64,000 bases of DNA from Gigaspora margarita (Eukaryota; Glomeromycota; Glomeromycetes; Diversisporales; Gigasporaceae), in assembly GCA_009809945.1 (NCBI GenBank), contig WTPW01000021.1, forward strand, positions 162,595 through 226,594. The letters run 5' to 3'. The translations under genes and the position numbers were made by a program. The notes below the pieces were generated by a model that was given only the letters and a program-made list of their open reading frames with translations, was not told the origin of the DNA and did no database searches. Below are positions 58,945-64,000 of this stretch, in pieces (position 1 is the first letter of the stretch; each line of letters opens with the position of its first letter).

Positions 58945-59782
58945 TCATTTTGATGAATTATCAGGGATCTCACCATCTGTTAATGCAAAAAATTATAATT
59001 AATTTGAGTATAAATATATTTGAGCCTTTATTCCCCATAATAATTTCACTTACCCTCGAATGTAATACCATATTTGACAGCAACACCAATTGTCATTGTA
59101 TCAATACGTGTTTGATTAATTCCCACCTGAGCAAGTACTTGTAATGCGAGAATATTGTTTTTAAGAAAATTGCCAAAAGTATTAATTATGTCCTTATTAC
59201 ACTGTGTACAGACTTGTCCTGGGTTAGCAACGGCAATAGCATCTATAATAGTATTACCGGTGATATTAAACGGAGAGTCAGGTAAATTTAAGGTGATATT
59301 TAAGGTTTCGTGTAGCAGAATGTATAGTTATTTTTAAAGCACATTTTATTGCTCAATGGAGAATAGAAAGCAGCAGTTCCAAATATAAATTCCGCAATTG
59401 TATTATTGCTAGTTAGATTCGTTGAACATTTATCTTCTATACCTGAATTGTACTTTGAACAAAGTTATCAGAGCATTTGGGTGCTGAACAGATACCAATG
59501 GAGAATTGATCAATTTGATCAAGAAAATTTAAAACTTCTTTGGGATTTTTTTTAATATTTCCAATTTCAGGAATTATTGGTAAAAGTTGTATAAGAGCAT
59601 GAATTGGAACGCATGCTAGAAATTCAGGATTAATAGCAATTTTAAGAACTTCAGCTTTGCAGGCTGCTGATAGACTGTCCAGATTGATTGTAGGAGATTT
59701 GACATGATATTTGATGAAATAGTGGACCCTATGCCTGTCAAAGCGAGGAGTACTATAATAGTCAAAATTTATTCAACAACAT
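58945..59782 (-). pseudogene. Small secreted-type protein gene, duplicate 2, broken
   Basis: The better copy of the pair. The ATG at 59780-59782 opens MLLNK, then a one-base frame problem leads to LTIIVLLALTGIGSTISSNI, a signal-peptide-like stretch. After a second shift come TINLDSLSAACKAEVLKIAI, NPEFLACVPIHALIQLLPII, NPKEVLNFLDQIDQFSIGIC, SAPKCSDNFVQSTIQ; then, shifted, EDKCSTNLTSNNTIAEFIFG, TAAFYSPLSNKMCFKNNYTF; then LNLPDSPFNITGNTIIDAIA, NPGQVCTQCNKDIINTFGNF. A 77-bp intron (58977-59053, GTAAGTG...TTAACAG) joins ITFEG to DGEIPDNSSK and a TGA. The even Cys count and CSAPKC/CTQC pairs suit a secreted protein; function unknown. Three frame shifts make it non-coding now. Confidence 0.65.
58977..59053 (-). 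other. Conserved intron of duplicate 2
   Basis: 77 bp with GTAAGT at the donor and CATTAACAG at the acceptor. The same intron in duplicate 1 is at 54609-54684, so it predates the duplication. Confidence 0.75.
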
Positions 59783-59992
59783 TTTCAATATGATAATAAA
59801 TTAATTTATTGTCTAAGAAGAAACTCTTTGCTTTAAAGCGAAAATGTAGAAAGTGTTGTGAAAGTTCGTTTGATTTTATTATTTATGTAAAAGTTTCTTA
59901 AATATCGAAAAATTTTGATCATTCATATAATTTATTATTAATTACTAATGTAGTCTGTATAAAATGATATTAACATGGATGGATGCTAATTA

Positions 59993-60580
59993 GAGATGGG
60001 CACTATGTGCATGAATGCATGCGCAATTTTAGCAATTTTATACTAATATGCTTATGCAAATTAGTTAAAATCCAAATATTATAAAATATTTCTAACATTT
60101 GATTCAGTGGTTTTTTTTTCGAAATTACAGAATATTAGTATGGTATAGGTGAGCTGATCGGTCTGGTATTAAGAATAAATACTAATTCTTAAAAATCAAT
60201 CCTTAATAATATATAAAACCAAAGCAGTATGGTATGGATTTTAAAATAGGTATTTTACACGTTGACGTGCTATCTAGAATTTTCGTAATTCTTATCCTTA
60301 ACACGCATACGTGTTAATAGAAATAAAAGTTATTTATACTAAACTAGTCAGTACTTTTTATTACCCATACCCACGTTCTATATAAGCAGTATCTATTAAT
60401 AATTGTTCTTAAATTTTGAAATGACGCAATTATTTCTCAATCGGTGAAAAATTAAAAAGATAAAATTATATAACTAAGTGATAAAAATTATACGACCATT
60501 AATAATTTACTTATATCATAAACACTCATTTGCATAAATAAAAATTTAAAGAAATTAAAATATATATATATATTTCGTAA
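59993..60580. other. Intergenic stretch starting with a hAT-like end
   Basis: TAGAGATGGGCACTATGTGC at 59993 is a typical hAT terminus, but I found no matching right end. Bases 60260-60340 contain TTTTACACGTTGACGTGC. A TA dinucleotide run is at 60560-60575. No gene. Confidence 0.4.
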
Positions 60581-61870
60581 ATTACACTTATATGAAATTT
60601 AACAACTCTATTTATGAGCTATCACGATGACACAATACGTGGTTAAGTTAGGTTGTATTACTAATGCGGTGGCATACATATGTATTGAAATTATTATATC
60701 ATAACTTATTGTAAAAAATTTGTTACAAAATATTATAAACGACTATGGTGATACACGGTACATATTAAAGTTGTGTTGAATCATAGTCATAAAATTTTAT
60801 CATGATTTATTATGAAAATTTTGTTATAAAGTTGCTATCATGATACACATTTTGCGTTGAAATTACAGTTGCGAATTCTACAATACTATAATTTATTATA
60901 AACAATTTTGCTGTAAAAAATAATGAAAATTGTGGTGCACATTATGTGAATTAGTTTGTGTATTGAAATTACTATAATGTTTGCTATAAAAAATTTTGTT
61001 GCAAAACTTACTAATTATTGTGGTAATACAGATGGTATATATTTAAGGTTTAGTTAGCTTGTATAGTCATAAATTCTATCAAAAATTACTGTAAAAAATT
61101 TTGTTATGAAACTTACGTGCTATTGTGGCACAGCCAATATGCGTTGAGTTAGTTTGTATTGGAATTAACAGTCATGATTTCTATCAAGATTTACTGTAAA
61201 ATTTATTTGCTATTATAGCATGTAGTTGAGTCAGTTTGTAGTGGAATTGCGGTCATGATTTCTGACATGATTTAGCACACAGGCTAATGCAAAGAAACAG
61301 TATGTAGTGGTCAGTTTGCATTGGAATTAATAGTCATGATTTCTATTGTTAAAAATTTTGTTACAAGACTTAGTTGCGACTTATAACATAATTTACTGAG
61401 GTAATTGGCTACTAATAATACGATCAGTGATGAAGTATGATATACGTGTGTAATTAGCACATTGTTAGTTAGTAGACCAAGAATAATGACAGTATGACCT
61501 GCCAGGTCTACAGGCATTGGTCAAGCCTAGTTGCTAAATGCATAATGGAACAAATGCAAAAAAAAGGTTAGTGAAACTATTGCGTAGGTTCCTGATAGCA
61601 GAAGCAGAAATACCAGTATACATTTTCGTAGTTATGCACCATACCGAAAATGAGAAACAAAACAAATAACTTGCTATTGTGGTTTGTAGTTAAATTAGTT
61701 GATTTTGGAATCAACTATCTTAATTCCTATCATAGTTTGCCATAAAAACTTTATCATGAAACTTGTTAGTAGTTCGTATTCAAATTAAGAGTTGTGGTTT
61801 CTATCGCAATTTAATGTAAAAAATTTTGTTACATAATTTACTGACTATTGTGATGGTTTACTATAAATTA
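60580..61870 (-). repeat. Diverged satellite, inverted array
   Basis: Reverse-complement copies of the family at 3960-6060: GTTGAGTTAGTTTGTATTGG, AATTAACAGTCATGATTTCT and TACTGTAAAAAATTTTGTTA recur about eight to ten times. Bases 61420-61680 interrupt it with a segment (TTGCGTAGGTTCCTGATAGC) related to 21720-21810. No gene. Confidence 0.7.
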
Positions 61871-62136
61871 TTATTGTCCAATCAGTTATTTTATTGTTAT
61901 ATATACTCAAAACTTCAACATCTTTGATGAAAGCCTCTAGACTAGGGTGAATTAATTGAATCTGTACCAATCATTCTCCCAACCTGTCATATACATAGAC
62001 AACTGACCTCTCGATTTCTAACTTCTTAAACCCCAAGGTCCTAAATTGCACTCCGTCTACTACATGAAATGCAAACATAAGAAAAATAGCTAACATATTA
62101 AAAAGAGAATAGGGGTCATCCTGCAGTATCTATTTA

Positions 62137-62330
62137 GGTCCTTGCACTGTTACTGCAGCCGCGGAGTTTAACTATCCACTAATAAGGTCCTTGTACTACC
62201 ATGACAGCCACGGAGCCTAACTATGCACTAATAAAAGTCTTGTACTGCCATGGAGACCACAAATTGCTATTGATGGTCCTTGCACCGCCCATGCAGCTGC
62301 AGAGCCCAGAAACTAACTGCAAAGCTCTTT
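62137..62330 (+). repeat. 49-bp minisatellite, GC-richer
   Basis: Four units beginning GGTCCTTG(C/T)AC at 62137, 62186, 62235 and about 62275, each with a GCAGCC(A/G)CGGAG-like block and AACTATGCACTAATAA. Spacing is 49, 49 and 40 bp. The surrounding 61930-62700 stretch is also relatively GC-rich but has no supported gene. Confidence 0.75.
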
Positions 62331-62689
62331 GTACTGCACTATAATTGTGGATCCTTAACAATCCAATATATCGCCCAACCAGATTAATGCTACTAATACT
62401 TGTCAGACTACTTAAAATGAGGGTAGGAGGGAGATAAAGTCGGCCTTTACCAAGGCAAGCAATAGCGAAACAAAAGATAACATCCTTTCTTCTGAACAAA
62501 AAAAAAGATCTCATAAATATCCCTTAACATCCGCAAGTCCACAACCTCCCATTTATACCCTCATTATATCCTATTTAATATTCATAAAAACTTAAATTCG
62601 CCATATGTCATCCTATTAAAAACAAAAAAACAAAATCCTGCCCTTAACACAAAGCCTCAATCAAAGCACTAGACTAATCATAAAAGTCA

Positions 62690-62950
62690 AATATCACATG
62701 TGATCTGCAATAAAGTCAGCTGGTCTCACAAAATTTCAGTGCGATACTTGATTTACCGTAAATTGACACATAATACTGTATGTGGCTAAGGCTGATTTGA
62801 TACTATTATATTGAAACAATTGTTAAATTCTGATAAGATTCCTGATAATAAATTGCTCATCAACATATTAGTCTTAACATTTTACTACGGTTTGTATAAC
62901 TAATCAAAAGCGTTAAAGCATAATAACTTGGTCATATAAAGTCATAAACG
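62690..62950 (-). repeat. Dispersed repeat R1, copy 3 (inverted)
   Basis: The reverse complement of this segment matches bases 1-260 and 32440-32640 (GTTAAGACTAATATGTTGAT, GCTTTAACGCTTTTGATTAG, GGCTAAGGCTGATTTGATAC against GTTAAGGTTGATTTGGTAC). Confidence 0.7.
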
Positions 62951-62959
62951 GGTGAAGTT

Positions 62960-63735
62960 AAATTATAATACCATCTATTTAGTGCTATACCCAAACAGAG
63001 GCTAGTATTTGTACACACCATTTCACCATTTCACTCTTCATACAACCATTTCACTCCAGACAACCATACACTTCATTACATTCCGTTCCTGGAATTCACA
63101 CAAAAATACAAAAAATAATGGTAATGATCATCCATTAGATGCCCAGAATCTGCGACTCCGCTTAACTTACTATTAAACCATACACTATGTACTTTATACA
63201 CTGTTCCTGGTATGTCTTATCACGTTGATTTTGCTATTTGGCTTATAAAATCATTTCTATAACAAAGCCACAGGCAAATAAACTTGTTTATTATGTTACA
63301 ATCTATTCTATTTTAGTAAAATAAAAATTGAAATGGCTTAGAATGGGTCTATCCGATGCTAAATACAGAGTTTTACAAAGACATCTTCTGAAAGTATATA
63401 TAAGCTGCATGTTCGTAAGGTGGGAGGGTAGGTGGTACTCTACTAGTACATGGATCAGATCAATAGATTCGATAAAAGTTACATTGAATAGTACATGTCA
63501 CTCTGGTTATATCAACATTCTCTAGCAATGGATAAATTGTTGATATATCCAGATGTCAGTTTAATAAGCATCTCTATCTATACTGACATTATATTGATAT
63601 TGCATAGATATATCAGCTTAGGCAGAGGTAAATTTTTTTGTTTTTATCAAGCTTATACTAAAAATAATAAACTTAGCAAAATGAATTTATTTTAGCACAA
63701 AATGAATTTGTTTTATGTTTAGCAAGAACCCCGAA
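62960..63735. other. Gene-free end region
   Basis: No supported frame. A short CCATTTCAC repeat lies at 63020-63055. The plus-strand frames here lack an ATG or any domain. Confidence 0.45.
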
Positions 63736-63749
63736 TAATCTATGTGATG

Positions 63750-63930
63750 TCATATTTGAAAAATCACTAATGGAGGGCTGTTTTTTCAAAAAGGTTATAT
63801 TTGAAAAGTAGGTATTGGCTAAAAAAGTTATATTTGAAAATGGGTAATGGACAAAATGAGTATATTTAAAAGAATGCTAACAGAGAGATTTTTTTAAATG
63901 TTATATTTGAAAAGTAGTAATGGAAATAGT
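63750..63930 (+). repeat. Degenerate tandem repeat (TATATTTGAAAAGTAGTAATGG)
   Basis: Five units of about 33-45 bp start at roughly 63752, 63796, 63829, 63861 and 63901. The window then ends in T tracts (63946-64000). Confidence 0.75.
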
Positions 63931-64000
63931 GAGAGACAAGTCTGTTTTTTTTTTTTTATTTTTTTAGAGAGTGTTGTTCCAGTTTTTTTTTTGTTTTTTT

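Larger units (their letters stand above)
58690..59990. repeat. Segmental tandem duplication, copy 2
   Basis: Counterpart of 54300-55600, offset about 4.39 kb. Similarity stops at about 59992, exactly where a hAT-like end (TAGAGATGGGCAC) begins. Confidence 0.85.

Noticed and set aside
63328..63695. Two small plus-strand frames near the window end
   Set aside because: The first has no ATG; neither has a domain, splice context or conserved repeat copy.

Overview
The window is very AT-rich eukaryotic DNA. It looks like a transposon-filled stretch of a fungal genome, most likely an arbuscular mycorrhizal fungus (Glomeromycotina, Rhizophagus/Gigaspora-like). Three things point there: the extreme AT bias with short GT-AG introns of about 68-77 bp, a streptogrisin-like S1 serine protease with a long propeptide, and the set of broken LINE, Harbinger, MULE-like, hAT-like and DDE copies, whose protein fragments resemble those I remember from that group. 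The species is inferred, not shown. A few N bases (near 5885-5916, 6420-6484 and 46685-46718) suggest a draft assembly.

Layout: 1-8.5 kb holds a dispersed repeat, a 600-bp foldback, a small hAT-like element, an octapeptide-repeat ORF, a decayed tandem repeat and the remains of a MULE-like transposase. 8.5-16 kb is gene-free and repeat-rich, with a TA-flanked element containing a second element made of alternating palindromes. 15.9-34.7 kb is one nested stack: a small palindromic element is split by a LINE that has kept an 18-bp target-site duplication and a poly(A) end, and the LINE has itself been hit by several hAT-like elements, a DDE transposon, a tandem-repeat foldback element and a pogo-like element, which carries further nested elements. 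34.7-39.6 kb is gene-poor and includes a 939-bp TTAA-flanked palindrome. 39.7-40.8 kb is a Myb/SANT-like pseudogene, 41.6-47.6 kb a second, differently coded LINE with its own small insertion, 47.9-48.8 kb an unrecognised pseudogene, and 49.6-50.6 kb a Harbinger transposase pseudogene.

The only gene that reads intact end to end is the secreted S1 protease on the minus strand (51524-52792). Beyond it lies a tandem segmental duplication (about 54300-55600 and 58690-59990) carrying two broken copies of a small secreted-type protein gene with a conserved last intron. The end of the window (60-64 kb) is satellite and minisatellite DNA plus an inverted copy of the repeat that opens the window.

Almost every other reading frame is pseudogenised. 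Many stops sit where the family expects Gln, Trp or Arg, which fits C-to-T decay. The strongest novelties are structural: the datable nested stack, a tandem-repeat foldback element, an array of alternating palindromes, and a hairpin module shared by two transposon families with different ends.
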